Assembly: GCA_027064095.1 (NCBI GenBank)
Contig: JAMOQI010000057.1
Coordinates: forward strand, 30,646 to 94,645
Origin: Bacteroidales bacterium
Lineage (GTDB): Bacteria; Bacteroidota; Bacteroidia; Bacteroidales; UBA1556
Direction of reading: 5' to 3'
Length of the DNA stretch: 64,000 nucleotides
Part shown: in pieces, positions 46,595 through 55,940 of the stretch
Position numbering within the stretch: the stretch's first letter is position 1
How the letters are laid out: the number at the start of each line of letters is the position of its first letter
The notes under the pieces: model-generated
The model's input: only the letters and a program-made list of their open reading frames with translations
Told to the model about the DNA's origin: nothing
Database searches by the model: none
Translations under genes and position numbers: made by a program

Positions 46595-48679
46595 ATGATT
46601 TCATCATTAGTTTTTTTATTGGCATTAGCGGTAACAATTTTCTTGTTCTATCGCAGTATAAAACGCATTCGTTTCCATATCAATCTTGGCAAAGAACTAG
46701 ATATTAAAGATCAGAAAGATGCTCGCTGGAAGAAAATGTTTCTGGTAGCTATAGGACAATCTAAGATGACCAAGAAACCCATTGCCGGTGTTTTGCATAT
46801 TATGGTTTATGTTGGTTTCTTGATAGTTAATATAGAAATGCTTGAAATACTTATTGATGGTATTTTCGGTACACATAGATTTTTCCATTCAGTGCCATAC
46901 TATAATGTGCTAGTTTCCATGATTGAAGTTTTTGCTGTTTTAGTGATAATAGCCTGTGTTACATTCCTTATAAGAAGAAATATTATTAAGGTAAAACGCT
47001 TTCGTAATCCTGAAATGAAGTCATGGCCACGCCTTGATGCTAATATTATCCTTATCACAGAAGTATTATTAATGTTTGCTTTATTAAGTATGAATGCAAC
47101 TGATAGGATTTTACAGATTAGAGAATATGGTCATTTTGTTGATACCGGTGCTTTTCTAATTAGTGGTATGTTAATTCCACTTTTCCAAAATCTTTCTGAC
47201 ACTAGTCTTTTATTTATAGAGCGTTTTGGTTGGTGGTTTCATATATTAGGTGTATTTGCTTTTCTAAATTATATTCCATATTCAAAGCATTTTCATGTTT
47301 TCTTGGCGTTTCCAAATGTTTTCTATTCAAAAATGAATCCACGCACTTATCTTAATAATATGGATTCAGTTACCAAGGAGGTAAAAATAGCAATGGGATT
47401 GGCAGATGATGAAGGTTCTGAAGAGGAGATTGCTACTTTTGGGGCTAAAGACGTAAGGGATTTGACATGGGTAAATCTGATGAATTCATATTCTTGTACA
47501 GAATGTGGACGATGTACCGCTGTTTGTCCCGCAAATATAACCGGCAAACTATTATCTCCCCGAAAAATAATGATGGATACTCGTGATAGATTAGAGATTG
47601 TTGGCAATACAATTATGAAAGAGGGTTCTGAAGCAGAGATACAAGGAAGTTTATTGTATGATTATATTTCAGAGGAAGAGTTATGGGCTTGTACTACTTG
47701 TAATGCATGCACCGATGCATGTCCTGTAGAAATTGATCAGCCTGCTATAATTACAGAGATGCGTCGATTCTTATATATGGAGCAATCTGCTGTACCTGCA
47801 CCTCTTGCTGCTGCTAACACAAATATAGAGAATAATGGTGCTCCTTGGCAATTTCCTGCTGATGATAGAGCAAATTGGGCTGAGGATGTAGAATTGAATG
47901 GGGAGAAAATAGTAATACCTCAAATGGCGGATTTGGTTGCTCAAGGTAAAAAGCCCGAGTATCTTTTCTGGGTTGGTTCTGCAGGTAGTTTTGATCGTAG
48001 AGCAAAGAAAATAACTTCCGATTTCGCTAAAATTCTTCATCATTTGAAAATTGACTATGCTATTTTAGGAGTGGAAGAAAGTGACTCTGGTGATGTTGCT
48101 AAGCGCTCCGGTAATGAGTTTACTTATCAAATGCAAGCAATGATGAATATTGAAGTATTGAATTCTTATGAAGTTAAGAAAATTATTACTTGCGATCCTC
48201 ACGATTTTAATATTCTTAAAAATGAGTATCCAGAATTGGGTGGAAATTATGATGTTGAACATCATACACAGTTTATCAATAGAATGATTGAAGAGGGTAA
48301 ACTAAGCTTAAACGAATCTTTAAAAGGTAAGAAAGTAACTTATCACGACCCTTGCTATTTAGGAAGAGGTAATGGGGAGTATGATGCCCCACGTAATGTA
48401 CTTGGTAAATTGGGTGTTCAAATCAATGAGATGCCACGCAATAGAAATAATGCATTATGCTGTGGTGCTGGTGGTGGACAAATGTTTAAAGAAGCTGAAA
48501 AAGGGGATAAGGAAATATTTGTTGAGAGAACAGATGAAGCATTGAAAACTAATGCTGAAATAATTTGTACTGCTTGCCCTTATTGTATGACAATGCTAAC
48601 TGATGGTGTAAAATATGAAAATAAAGAGGAGCAGGTTAAGAATTATGATTTAGCAGAATTGGTAGCAATGTCATTATAA
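46595..48679 (+). CDS. Membrane-anchored Fe-S oxidoreductase, HdrC/HdrD-like fusion
   Basis: A 694-residue heterodisulfide-reductase-like protein. The N-terminal 230 residues have several membrane helices (for example SLVFLLALAVTIFLFYRSI and NVLVSMIEVFAVLVIIACV). Two 4Fe-4S clusters follow: CTECGRCTAVCPANITG near residue 304 and CTTCNACTDACPVEIDQ near 369. The C-terminal 250 residues hold two CCG-type cysteine motifs, around YHDPCYLGRG with NNALCCGAGGGQMFKEAE, ending IICTACPYCMTM. It probably passes electrons between a quinone or cytochrome and a soluble partner. In many Bacteroidota the membrane/ferredoxin part and the CCG part are two adjacent genes; here they form one frame. The partner enzyme is not in the window. 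Confidence 0.88.
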   Translation: MISSLVFLLALAVTIFLFYRSIKRIRFHINLGKELDIKDQKDARWKKMFLVAIGQSKMTKKPIAGVLHIMVYVGFLIVNIEMLEILIDGIFGTHRFFHSVPYYNVLVSMIEVFAVLVIIACVTFLIRRNIIKVKRFRNPEMKSWPRLDANIILITEVLLMFALLSMNATDRILQIREYGHFVDTGAFLISGMLIPLFQNLSDTSLLFIERFGWWFHILGVFAFLNYIPYSKHFHVFLAFPNVFYSKMNPRTYLNNMDSVTKEVKIAMGLADDEGSEEEIATFGAKDVRDLTWVNLMNSYSCTECGRCTAVCPANITGKLLSPRKIMMDTRDRLEIVGNTIMKEGSEAEIQGSLLYDYISEEELWACTTCNACTDACPVEIDQPAIITEMRRFLYMEQSAVPAPLAAANTNIENNGAPWQFPADDRANWAEDVELNGEKIVIPQMADLVAQGKKPEYLFWVGSAGSFDRRAKKITSDFAKILHHLKIDYAILGVEESDSGDVAKRSGNEFTYQMQAMMNIEVLNSYEVKKIITCDPHDFNILKNEYPELGGNYDVEHHTQFINRMIEEGKLSLNESLKGKKVTYHDPCYLGRGNGEYDAPRNVLGKLGVQINEMPRNRNNALCCGAGGGQMFKEAEKGDKEIFVERTDEALKTNAEIICTACPYCMTMLTDGVKYENKEEQVKNYDLAELVAMSL

Positions 48680-48699
48680 TACTACATTTATAAATAATA

Positions 48700-48730
48700 A
48701 AAGAGGCCTTTCAATTTGAAAAGCCTCTTT
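48700..48730. terminator. Rho-independent terminator between the Fe-S gene and tRNA-His
   Basis: AAAGAGGC pairs with GCCTCTTT, extended by an inner TTTCAA/TTGAAA stem, followed by T-rich sequence. It lies 20 nt after the Fe-S gene stop, just before the 3' end of the convergent tRNA gene. Confidence 0.8.
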
Positions 48731-48738
48731 CTATTTAG

Positions 48739-48813
48739 GGTAGAAGATGGGATTTGAACCCACGACCCCTGGAACCACAATCCAGTGCTCTAACCAACTG
48801 AGCTACATCTACC
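48739..48813 (-). tRNA. tRNA-His (anticodon GTG)
   Basis: A 75-nt cloverleaf read on the minus strand. It includes the extra 5' G (G-1) characteristic of tRNA-His pairing with C73, a D arm TAGCTCAGTTGGTTAGAGC, the anticodon loop ATTGTGGTT with anticodon GTG, and the T loop GGGTTCAAATCCC. The acceptor stem has one U-U mismatch at 6:67. CCA is not encoded. Confidence 0.95.
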
Positions 48814-49040
48814 GTTTTGAGGCTGCAAATATAATTCTATTTTTTTATTTATTAGTACTATTTTTTTAATTTTATTACTTGTTGATTGTCTTGTGTCTAT
48901 GTTGTTTTTATATCCAAATAATATTAATTTTATTATAAGAATAATATATTATTAAGAATTATTAACCCAATATTTAATTAATAAATAGCGTAGGAATGTA
49001 TTGTTTGTTTAAATTTTAATATACAGTTAAAAATTATAAA
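48814..49040. other. Intergenic region between tRNA-His and the DUF4442 gene
   Basis: About 230 very AT-rich bases between divergent genes. No promoter consensus, RNA or open frame was recognised with confidence. Confidence 0.3.
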
Positions 49041-49496
49041 ATGAAATTAACAGTAAACAAAATTAAGAGATTGTTGAATCTCTATCCTCCTTATTTGGGT
49101 GCAGGAATAAAGGTTGAGTTTGTTAGGGATGATTGGAAAGAGATGCATGTTTCGATGAAATTAAAGTGGTATAATCGTAATATTGTTGGAACGCATTTTG
49201 GAGGCAGCCTTTACTCTATGATTGATCCGCATCTTATGCTAATGTTAATGAATTTATTAGGAGATGATTATATAATCTGGGATAAAAGTGCGGAAATAGA
49301 GTTTATTAAAGCTACTAAGAATAAGGTTATCTCAAAAATGAGAATTACCGATGATGATATTAGGGAGATTAAAATAAATGTTGAAAAAAATAAAAAATAT
49401 CTGGCTGATTTTATTGTAGAAATAAAGGATGAGGAAGGCAGTTTAATTGCTAAAGCCAAAAAGATAATTTATGTGCGGAAAAAGAAAAATAGATAA
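49041..49496 (+). CDS. DUF4442 (hotdog-fold, thioesterase-like) protein
   Basis: A 151-residue protein of the DUF4442 family. The conserved centre is GTHFGGSLYSMIDPHLMLML followed by MNLLGDDYIIWDKSAEIEF, positions about 51-90, matching the hotdog-fold helix and strand of the family. Hotdog proteins of this kind are often acyl-CoA thioesterases, but activity is not shown for this one. No signal or membrane segment. It stands alone downstream of the divergent tRNA-His. Confidence 0.85.
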   Translation: MKLTVNKIKRLLNLYPPYLGAGIKVEFVRDDWKEMHVSMKLKWYNRNIVGTHFGGSLYSMIDPHLMLMLMNLLGDDYIIWDKSAEIEFIKATKNKVISKMRITDDDIREIKINVEKNKKYLADFIVEIKDEEGSLIAKAKKIIYVRKKKNR

Positions 49497-49508
49497 GGAA
49501 CAAACCAA

Positions 49509-49682
49509 TTATTCTACGATAGTAATACGTGGCTGTATGATTATATAATTGCGTTCTTTTAAGGTTTTATGCATAATGATAGTTATACTTATTAATGCAA
49601 AATCACTAAATTCTATTAATTTATCATAAATAAGCATCTGGTCAGACCCAATGGTACATATTGCCTCGGGTTGCGGGTTACC
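49509..49682 (-). pseudogene. Possible 3' remnant of a protein gene
   Basis: A 57-codon open stretch on the minus strand ending at a TAA at 49509-49511, bounded upstream by a TAA at 49683-49685. It reads GNPQPEAICTIGSDQMLIYD at its start and ends ERNYIIIQPRITIVE. Composition and strand pattern look like the C-terminus of a real protein. Just beyond the upstream stop the same frame reads YWITKKAR, then another stop, suggesting a gene broken by mutations. An internal Met would allow a 42-residue protein instead. Family not recognised. Confidence 0.35.
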
Positions 49683-49720
49683 TTACCGTGCTTTTTTTGT
49701 AATCCAATATTATTTGTTGA

Positions 49721-49831
49721 CCCTGTGGGATATTATATTTTGAATATATTGATGAAATTGGTAATGTAATTGCATATAATGATGTCTATGTCTATAAAAA
49801 TAGAACAACTAAAACTGACATTGATAATTAG
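49721..49831 (+). pseudogene. Possible short remnant of a second gene
   Basis: A 36-codon open stretch after a stop, without a start codon. Its centre reads FEYIDEIGNVIAYNDVYVYK and it ends NRTTKTDIDN before TAG. The composition is protein-like; no family is recognised. It lies within a 560-base gap with no intact gene. Confidence 0.25.
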
Positions 49832-50057
49832 CGAAAAGAGAATCTTAAAAAGCGTATTTAAATAATTGTATTTTTAATAGGATATTATTTGAATTAATAT
49901 ATTTTATAAATTAGCAACTTGCAGAACTCATAAAATTTGTTACAGAATAATTACTTGGATGTTTATTGGAGTTAATGCGCAGACAAATTATTATACCAAT
50001 GAAAATAGAAACGAAACAATGAATATTTTGTTAATAAATTTTTAAACCAAAATAAAT
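49832..50057. other. Intergenic region upstream of the unknown membrane-anchored protein
   Basis: About 225 AT-rich bases with no recognisable gene, hairpin or consensus promoter. Together with 49497-49831 it forms the largest gene-poor stretch near the decayed segments. Confidence 0.3.
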
Positions 50058-50570
50058 ATGAATATTATAAAAAAAACAATAGTAATTTTATTAACTTTAT
50101 TTTTAGTTTTAATGGTTGTTTTATTGATAAACGACAGTATAAAAAAAGTGGAGAAAAAAGGTGTTAATAATAATGAAAACATTAGCATAATAAATAATGA
50201 GATTACTTATGATGAAGATTTGGAACTTCGTTTGAAAAATATCGGAGCAACAATAGAGATTAATGAAACAGGGCTGAAAGAATTAGTATTTAATTCATTG
50301 CCTATAAGACCGATTAAAAATTTATCAGTAGAGGATAGAGAATATTTTAGAAATGTTGTTTTGAAAGTTGCAGGCACTAACCCTAAGATAATAACGAAGA
50401 AATTTCCGGGAATTAATAATGAAGATTTTGAAAACACAGGAAAACTTGAAAGTAGTATTGATTTCCAAATTTTATTAAACAATATATTGATTAGAAAAGG
50501 TTTAGAACCACAAAACGGAGAACATTTAGATCAAATTATTGGCGAATTAAGAAAAGAGAACAACGAATAA
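50058..50570 (+). CDS. Unknown protein with one N-terminal membrane anchor
   Basis: A 170-residue protein not recognised as any family. Residues 5-28 (KKTIVILLTLFLVLMVVLLI) form one membrane helix or uncleaved signal. The rest is charged and predicted mostly helical, with a Pro turn FNSLPIRPIKNLSVEDREYF near the middle and a very acidic/basic tail ending ELRKENNE. It is flanked on both sides by gene-poor sequence and has no partner gene in the same operon. Confidence 0.6.
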   Translation: MNIIKKTIVILLTLFLVLMVVLLINDSIKKVEKKGVNNNENISIINNEITYDEDLELRLKNIGATIEINETGLKELVFNSLPIRPIKNLSVEDREYFRNVVLKVAGTNPKIITKKFPGINNEDFENTGKLESSIDFQILLNNILIRKGLEPQNGEHLDQIIGELRKENNE

Positions 50571-51011
50571 GTTTTCTTTGTTTAAAACTTTGCCATAGAA
50601 TGATCAAAGTACGAATATATAATAATGCACATAACATATTAGACAATAAGTTATTAAATTGAAATTTATGAATATATACAAGCAATATAGTAACTTGATA
50701 AGTTGAAATGATAAAACACCCAACGCCTTATATTTAAGCTGCCAGACCGCACAATAACTATATTAGATTTAAAAAAAAGCAATATATTAGAAAAAAAGAA
50801 AAAGCATTTTTATATCTTTTAATTTTTGAACTATAATTCTGTCTATCTAATATTTATCCGACATATAAATGACAGTAAACGAATGCTAAACGCAAGCAAT
50901 TGTTTATTAACCGAGTCCTGATTATCTACCAATATACTTTTGCATCGTCAATTCATCCAAAATGTGGTGAATAAATATAAAATCAATTATTAATCTTTAA
51001 ATATTTATATT
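50571..51011. other. Intergenic region upstream of ssb
   Basis: About 440 AT-rich bases. No tRNA, promoter with both boxes, repeat copy or long open frame was seen. A few slightly GC-richer patches around 50720-50745 and 50910-50930 are of unknown origin. Confidence 0.3.
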
Positions 51012-51353
51012 ATGAAAAGTTTACGCAACTCTGTTAATTTAATCGGACGCCTAGGACAAGATCCTGAAATTACTATCTTCGAAAGTGGAACTAAAAAAGC
51101 AATGTTTACACTGGCAACTACAGATTCTTACAAAAATAAAGCCGGTGAAAAAGTAGAAGACACTCAATGGCATCGTATTGTAGCCTTTGGTCCTCAAGCA
51201 GATATAATTGAGAAATATCTTAAAAAAGGTAAAGAAATATTTCTTGAAGGAAAACTTACTTACAACAAATGGGAAACTAAAAATGGTGAAAAAAGAATGA
51301 CTACCGAAATTGTTTTAAATGATTTTCTTTTTATTGGAAAGAAAGACAACTAA
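51012..51353 (+). CDS. ssb: Single-stranded DNA-binding protein, short form
   Basis: A 113-residue SSB made of the OB-fold alone: SVNLIGRLGQDPEITIFESG at the start, TQWHRIVAFGPQADIIEKYL and KGKEIFLEGKLTYNKWETK in the DNA-binding core, ending NDFLFIGKKDN. The flexible linker and acidic C-terminal tip (DDDIPF-like) that recruit repair and replication partners in full-length SSB are absent. Second, shorter SSB copies are common in Bacteroidota, so this may be an accessory paralogue; the main ssb is not in the window. It stands alone and is followed by a strong terminator. Confidence 0.93.
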   Translation: MKSLRNSVNLIGRLGQDPEITIFESGTKKAMFTLATTDSYKNKAGEKVEDTQWHRIVAFGPQADIIEKYLKKGKEIFLEGKLTYNKWETKNGEKRMTTEIVLNDFLFIGKKDN

Positions 51354-51414
51354 GATTTTTATTCTTTATATATAGAAAATTCAAAAAGAATATAATTTTA
51401 AACTAATTGCAAAA

Positions 51415-51448
51415 AAAAGCCGATTTAGAATTTTCTAAATCGGCTTTT
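51415..51448. terminator. Strong bidirectional terminator between ssb and the lamin-tail gene
   Basis: A perfect 15-bp stem (AAAAGCCGATTTAGA with TCTAAATCGGCTTTT) and a 4-base loop ATTT, flanked by A- and T-tracts, between convergent genes. Confidence 0.92.
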
Positions 51449-51467
51449 AAATTTATTTATAAACTAA

Positions 51468-54400
51468 CTATTTTACTATTAACTTCTTAGTAAATCTAGT
51501 TGCTGTTTTTGTATTTATAAATTGAATATAGTACATTCCCGAATTAAGAGTTTTAATATTTATGGTATTATTAGAACCGCTAAGTTCTTTTTGCATTACT
51601 ATTCTACCACTAACATCAAATATACTCATATCAAATTCTGAATTATCAGTAGTAATATACAATACAGATGTTGCAGGGTTAGGATAAATATTTACAAAAC
51701 TATTATTGTTATAAATATTACTTATAGCATCATGATAACAATCTTCACCTGGTGTACCATAAATAGAATCACCATTGAAAATAGTAACAAACTTTTCTGA
51801 AACGCTCCAGTTAGTGCCATCATTATTATCAACACTCTTATCACAGAATTCAATAGAAGGACCATCACCGTCAGCAGCTGTTGGCCAAGGGTTTGAGTCG
51901 TCATAATCAACGTAAGCTAAAGTATCACCAATAGTATTTTGTATTTCAATATCCTCACCGGAATTTTTCAATCCTCCACTTGTCCATTGATGTGTACCAC
52001 TTATGCCAAATACTGAATTTACTAAAGCAGAATCTTTTGCTACCACTAGGTAATCACCGGCATTAAGCATTGTATTTGCAGGGAAAGTATAATTTACACC
52101 TTCAGTTATTATCATACCACCTAAATTAGCAGTTGAAGCTCCATTATTATATATTTCGAAATATTCTAATGAATCACTACTAGATAAATCATTATACATA
52201 ATCTCTGTAAATAATAGGTCTGCTGTACTTCCATTAAATACTAGCTCAAAATTCTGAGGCATAGTCATAATATTAGCAGAAGTATCTTTAACATTTGCTA
52301 TAGTAAGGGTATTGGATGTACCGTCAACAAGAGCAGTTGCCAATGTTAATGTAACCATATCTCCATTTGTATTTCTTACAGCAGTGGAGATAGTTCCAAG
52401 ACCAGTATAGTTAGCAGTGTTTTCAGCAGAAACATCAACTGGTTCATTAAAGTAAACCTCTACTCCTGTAGCTGACAATAATTGTACATTATTTACAACT
52501 GGAGGAATAGTATCGCCTGTTGGAGGAGGTACAATATTACCACAACCTGTACCTGGATTAGCCCAAATACTATCACCAGCAGCATTAATACCTACAAAAG
52601 TAGTTGCGTAAGACCAGTTAGCACCATTATTATTATCCAAATTTGGATTACATAAAGTCAAACTTGGACCAGAACCATCTGGTTGAGAAGTCCAAGATCC
52701 ACCATCATCATAATCTACTATATCCACTGTATCTCCTGAAGGCATTACTAAAATAATATCTTCACCACCATTACTCAATCCGCCTGAAATCCATTGATGT
52801 GCACTTACACCAAAGAAATTAAAGAATTTTACACTATCAACTGCCATCACAAAGTAAGAATTAGTATCTAGAATATAATTTGGTAGTGTATCATTAACTC
52901 CTTGTACAAAATAATATCCGGCCAAATTAACTGCCATAGTATCATTATTATATATTTCAATAAATTCAGTAGTATCTGAACCGCCTTCTGGTCCATTATA
53001 CATTATCTCTGTTATCACTAAGTTTGGCACAACAACAGGAATAGTATAGCTAATATTGAAAGACTGTGGTGCATCCATAATATTGTTGGCTGCATCTTCT
53101 ACATCTTCTATAGTGATAGAATATGATTGTCCAACTGTTAACGCATTTGTTAAAGTTAAAGTAGCTGTTGTATTGGCAGCATTAACACTTATTGCTGAAA
53201 TGCTTCCTATGCCAGTGTAATGTAATATATCTGTTGCTGTTGTATTCATTGCTTCACTGTAATTAACTTCAACAGTAGTTGGAGAAGTAGCCGTTACAGA
53301 AGAAACTGTTGGTGCTACAATATCACCTGTTTTTGGAGTTAATCCGGCACGTATCATAGTTATAAAACCATCCACAATTTGGTCAATATCAGATTGAACA
53401 TAAGAGCCATTATTTCCAATAGCTCCTAATCGTAATGAAGAAGTAACAATATTGCCATTATAAAGAGCAACTTTCTTGCCTGCAAATACATAATTAGATG
53501 GTCCCATTTCATAAAGAGGGGTAGAAGTAGCTGTAATATCTAAAGCGTCAGCATACCATACTGTGGAATATTTCCACTGTACAGTATCTAATGTCATATT
53601 AGAATTTATTGAAACAGCCATTGCTAATCCGGTAGAATTATCATCAGCATGTGATTGGGCAACATATTTATTAATTCCCATATTATCATAAACAAAATCA
53701 CCAGAAGTAAAATTGCGAGGTGCACTTCCATAAATATCATATAAGAAATCCAGGCCGTCAACCCAAAGAGTTCCGTTAGAATCCAAATATTGAGTTAAAT
53801 CGGCGTTAAACTTAATAGCTCCATCTCCTAAAGTAGCCGTATCGCTTACGTCCCAAAGGTTTGTGGTGCCATCATTTGCAGTTGACCAGATAACTAAATC
53901 GTAATTTTTCAAGGTGTCGTAAATTGGAGCATTTCCAGAACCAATATTTATAGATGTAACATTAACTCCAGCATGTACCAATGCAGTATCTATACGGAAA
54001 GATTCATCAACGGAGCCATTATTATCGTCATCAACCACTAATACATTGTAGGGTATTGGTGCCACATAAGTATCATAAATATGAATATTATCAATAGCCA
54101 TATCACTAGCCCAGCCGGATCCTTTAACTCCTACAAATTGAATTTCCATATATGTAGAATTAGTGTATGAACTTAAATCGATTGAATCGGTATGCCAGTC
54201 TCCTGATTGAGCTCCAGATTTAAACCAAACTTTATAAGTTGTGGTAGTACCATCGTATATATTTACATATAGATCTCCCATATTAGAGCCTATCATATTG
54301 TAGTCGAATTTTAAATATGGAGAAGTCAAAGAGTTAATATTAAATGGCATTGTTAATTTAGCTGAATCGTTAGACAATAATGGAGAACTTGTTTCAACAT

Positions 54401-55766
54401 ACATATACCAACTACCATCGCTGGCACCATTCAAAGGTCCAGTTCCACTTGAACCGGTTGTGCCAGTATAATTTGTCCAATCAGTTTGATCATCAAGAGA
54501 TTGCACCCAACCACCAAGACCTGCCTCGAAAGACTCAGCATAAGGGAATGTATTAGTAGGATTTAGATGATCTATTACAGCACTTAAGGTATCATTATTA
54601 TTATCAACATCTGTTGCCAGAATAGTATAGAAATCAAAATTATAAGTTCCAATTGTACTCATATTAGCTCCGGTAGTAAAAGTAATAGTATCAACAGCAA
54701 AAGATGCCAAAGGAGTGTTAACAGTCTGACTAATAGCTGTACCTCCATTAACTGTATAAGCAACAGAATAAGAATTCACTGTTGAAGATCCATAATTCTT
54801 AACAACAACACTTACAGTTTCATTATTTGATTTATTATATCCAGTTATAGGACTTATAACGCTGTATACACCTAGGTCTATAGTGCTAGGAACAGTTGAA
54901 GCTAAATCATAACCAAAGATTTTTTTTCCTTGAACTAATCCACCTAGGGTTACTGTACCTGTTACAATATTAGGGTGAATAAATAATCCTCCTGCACTAG
55001 CACCAGCTGGTAAAGGAATATCATTTGAAATATCATAGTTTAGGCCTGTATATTGCTCAGTAGCAACATTTACTTGGTAAATATTAACAAGGTTACTTCC
55101 ACTTTGGTCAAATAGCCACAAATAAGGTCCGCCTGGAGAAATAGTGTCAAATGCAGAACCATAAGTACTGGTAATAGGAGCTCCAATAGCTGGAATAGTA
55201 TCTAATACTGTACCATTTGTAGCACTTATTAACCAAATATCAGTAGACCAGTTACCACACCACAATCCATTATTTATTGGATCATAAGCTATATGACGAG
55301 CTTGAACACCAGAAGGAGCTGATAAAGTAGCAACTAAGGTTTTAGTCGTAAAATTCATTTTATAAATAGTATTTCCAGCAGCACCTCCATAAAAATAAGT
55401 ACCATCATAAGCTAAATCTCTTAAGCCGGAAACTCCTGAAATAACGAATTTCTCAATAAAAGCACCGCTCATATTAAACTTATAAATAGTATCATTATTC
55501 CATACCGGACTATAAAAATAAGTACCGTCTGTTTCTATTCCGGCTAAGCCAACAGGAATAGAATCTATACTATGAGTAAATTGCAATGTCCAAGGGTAAG
55601 ATTTTACACTACTCCCTTGACTTGGTAGTACGCCCGGCCCCATCTCAGTAGTATTCGAATATTGGGAATAGAAACTAGACTCGGGAGATAGATTTGATTG
55701 GGCTTTTAATACTCCATAGGTAAAAAACAGAGCAATAAAGCTTAAAAAAACAGTAACTGATTTCAT
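51468..55766 (-). CDS. Large T9SS-exported protein with lamin-tail domains
   Basis: A 1432-residue surface protein. Signal peptide 1-23 (SFIALFFTYGVLKAQ). Residues about 40-290 form a propeller-like region (GTYFYSPVWNNDTIYKFNMS). A CARDB-like domain follows (about 293-400), then a MAM/jellyroll (about 408-570), then a Rossmann-like domain starting VLVVDDDNNGSVDESFRIDT near 578. Two copies of an Ig-like (SbsA type) plus lamin-tail pair come next: VEVNYSEAMNTT with NLVITEIMYNGPEGG, then VEVYFNEPVDVS with LLFTEIMYNDLSSSD. The last 80 residues are a T9SS type A sorting domain (NIYPNPATSVLYITTD ... SGMYYIQFINTKTATRFTKK). Function unknown; extracellular. Confidence 0.92.
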   Translation of the reverse strand: MKSVTVFLSFIALFFTYGVLKAQSNLSPESSFYSQYSNTTEMGPGVLPSQGSSVKSYPWTLQFTHSIDSIPVGLAGIETDGTYFYSPVWNNDTIYKFNMSGAFIEKFVISGVSGLRDLAYDGTYFYGGAAGNTIYKMNFTTKTLVATLSAPSGVQARHIAYDPINNGLWCGNWSTDIWLISATNGTVLDTIPAIGAPITSTYGSAFDTISPGGPYLWLFDQSGSNLVNIYQVNVATEQYTGLNYDISNDIPLPAGASAGGLFIHPNIVTGTVTLGGLVQGKKIFGYDLASTVPSTIDLGVYSVISPITGYNKSNNETVSVVVKNYGSSTVNSYSVAYTVNGGTAISQTVNTPLASFAVDTITFTTGANMSTIGTYNFDFYTILATDVDNNNDTLSAVIDHLNPTNTFPYAESFEAGLGGWVQSLDDQTDWTNYTGTTGSSGTGPLNGASDGSWYMYVETSSPLLSNDSAKLTMPFNINSLTSPYLKFDYNMIGSNMGDLYVNIYDGTTTTYKVWFKSGAQSGDWHTDSIDLSSYTNSTYMEIQFVGVKGSGWASDMAIDNIHIYDTYVAPIPYNVLVVDDDNNGSVDESFRIDTALVHAGVNVTSINIGSGNAPIYDTLKNYDLVIWSTANDGTTNLWDVSDTATLGDGAIKFNADLTQYLDSNGTLWVDGLDFLYDIYGSAPRNFTSGDFVYDNMGINKYVAQSHADDNSTGLAMAVSINSNMTLDTVQWKYSTVWYADALDITATSTPLYEMGPSNYVFAGKKVALYNGNIVTSSLRLGAIGNNGSYVQSDIDQIVDGFITMIRAGLTPKTGDIVAPTVSSVTATSPTTVEVNYSEAMNTTATDILHYTGIGSISAISVNAANTTATLTLTNALTVGQSYSITIEDVEDAANNIMDAPQSFNISYTIPVVVPNLVITEIMYNGPEGGSDTTEFIEIYNNDTMAVNLAGYYFVQGVNDTLPNYILDTNSYFVMAVDSVKFFNFFGVSAHQWISGGLSNGGEDIILVMPSGDTVDIVDYDDGGSWTSQPDGSGPSLTLCNPNLDNNNGANWSYATTFVGINAAGDSIWANPGTGCGNIVPPPTGDTIPPVVNNVQLLSATGVEVYFNEPVDVSAENTANYTGLGTISTAVRNTNGDMVTLTLATALVDGTSNTLTIANVKDTSANIMTMPQNFELVFNGSTADLLFTEIMYNDLSSSDSLEYFEIYNNGASTANLGGMIITEGVNYTFPANTMLNAGDYLVVAKDSALVNSVFGISGTHQWTSGGLKNSGEDIEIQNTIGDTLAYVDYDDSNPWPTAADGDGPSIEFCDKSVDNNDGTNWSVSEKFVTIFNGDSIYGTPGEDCYHDAISNIYNNNSFVNIYPNPATSVLYITTDNSEFDMSIFDVSGRIVMQKELSGSNNTINIKTLNSGMYYIQFINTKTATRFTKKLIVK

Positions 55767-55811
55767 AATTTATTGAAATTTAGTGAATAATATATGTAAA
55801 TTAATAATGAA

Positions 55812-55837
55812 CAAATATATTGTTTTTTATTATTCAA
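55812..55837 (-). promoter_or_regulatory. Candidate promoter of the lamin-tail gene
   Basis: Minus-strand TATATTTG at 55812-55819 matches TAnnTTTG, with a TTG at 55835-55837 at 15 nt spacing, slightly short for a -33 element; 45 nt before the ATG. Confidence 0.4.
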
Positions 55838-55940
55838 TTGTGAATTATTATGGCGAATTTTAATGAAGTGCTTAAAACCCAACTTGTAGGAGCCTTTAAG
55901 TGAGTATTAAAAATAATTTACAATCTATTATTGTTAGTTG

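Noticed and set aside
47347..48265. Overlapping minus-strand open frames in the Fe-S oxidoreductase gene
   Set aside because: Antisense shadows of a gene with clear Fe-S and CCG motifs.
48739..51011. Integrated element at the tRNA-His gene
   Set aside because: Insertions normally use the 3' end of a tRNA gene, which here faces the terminator and the Fe-S gene. No integrase and no second copy of the tRNA end were seen on the sparse side.
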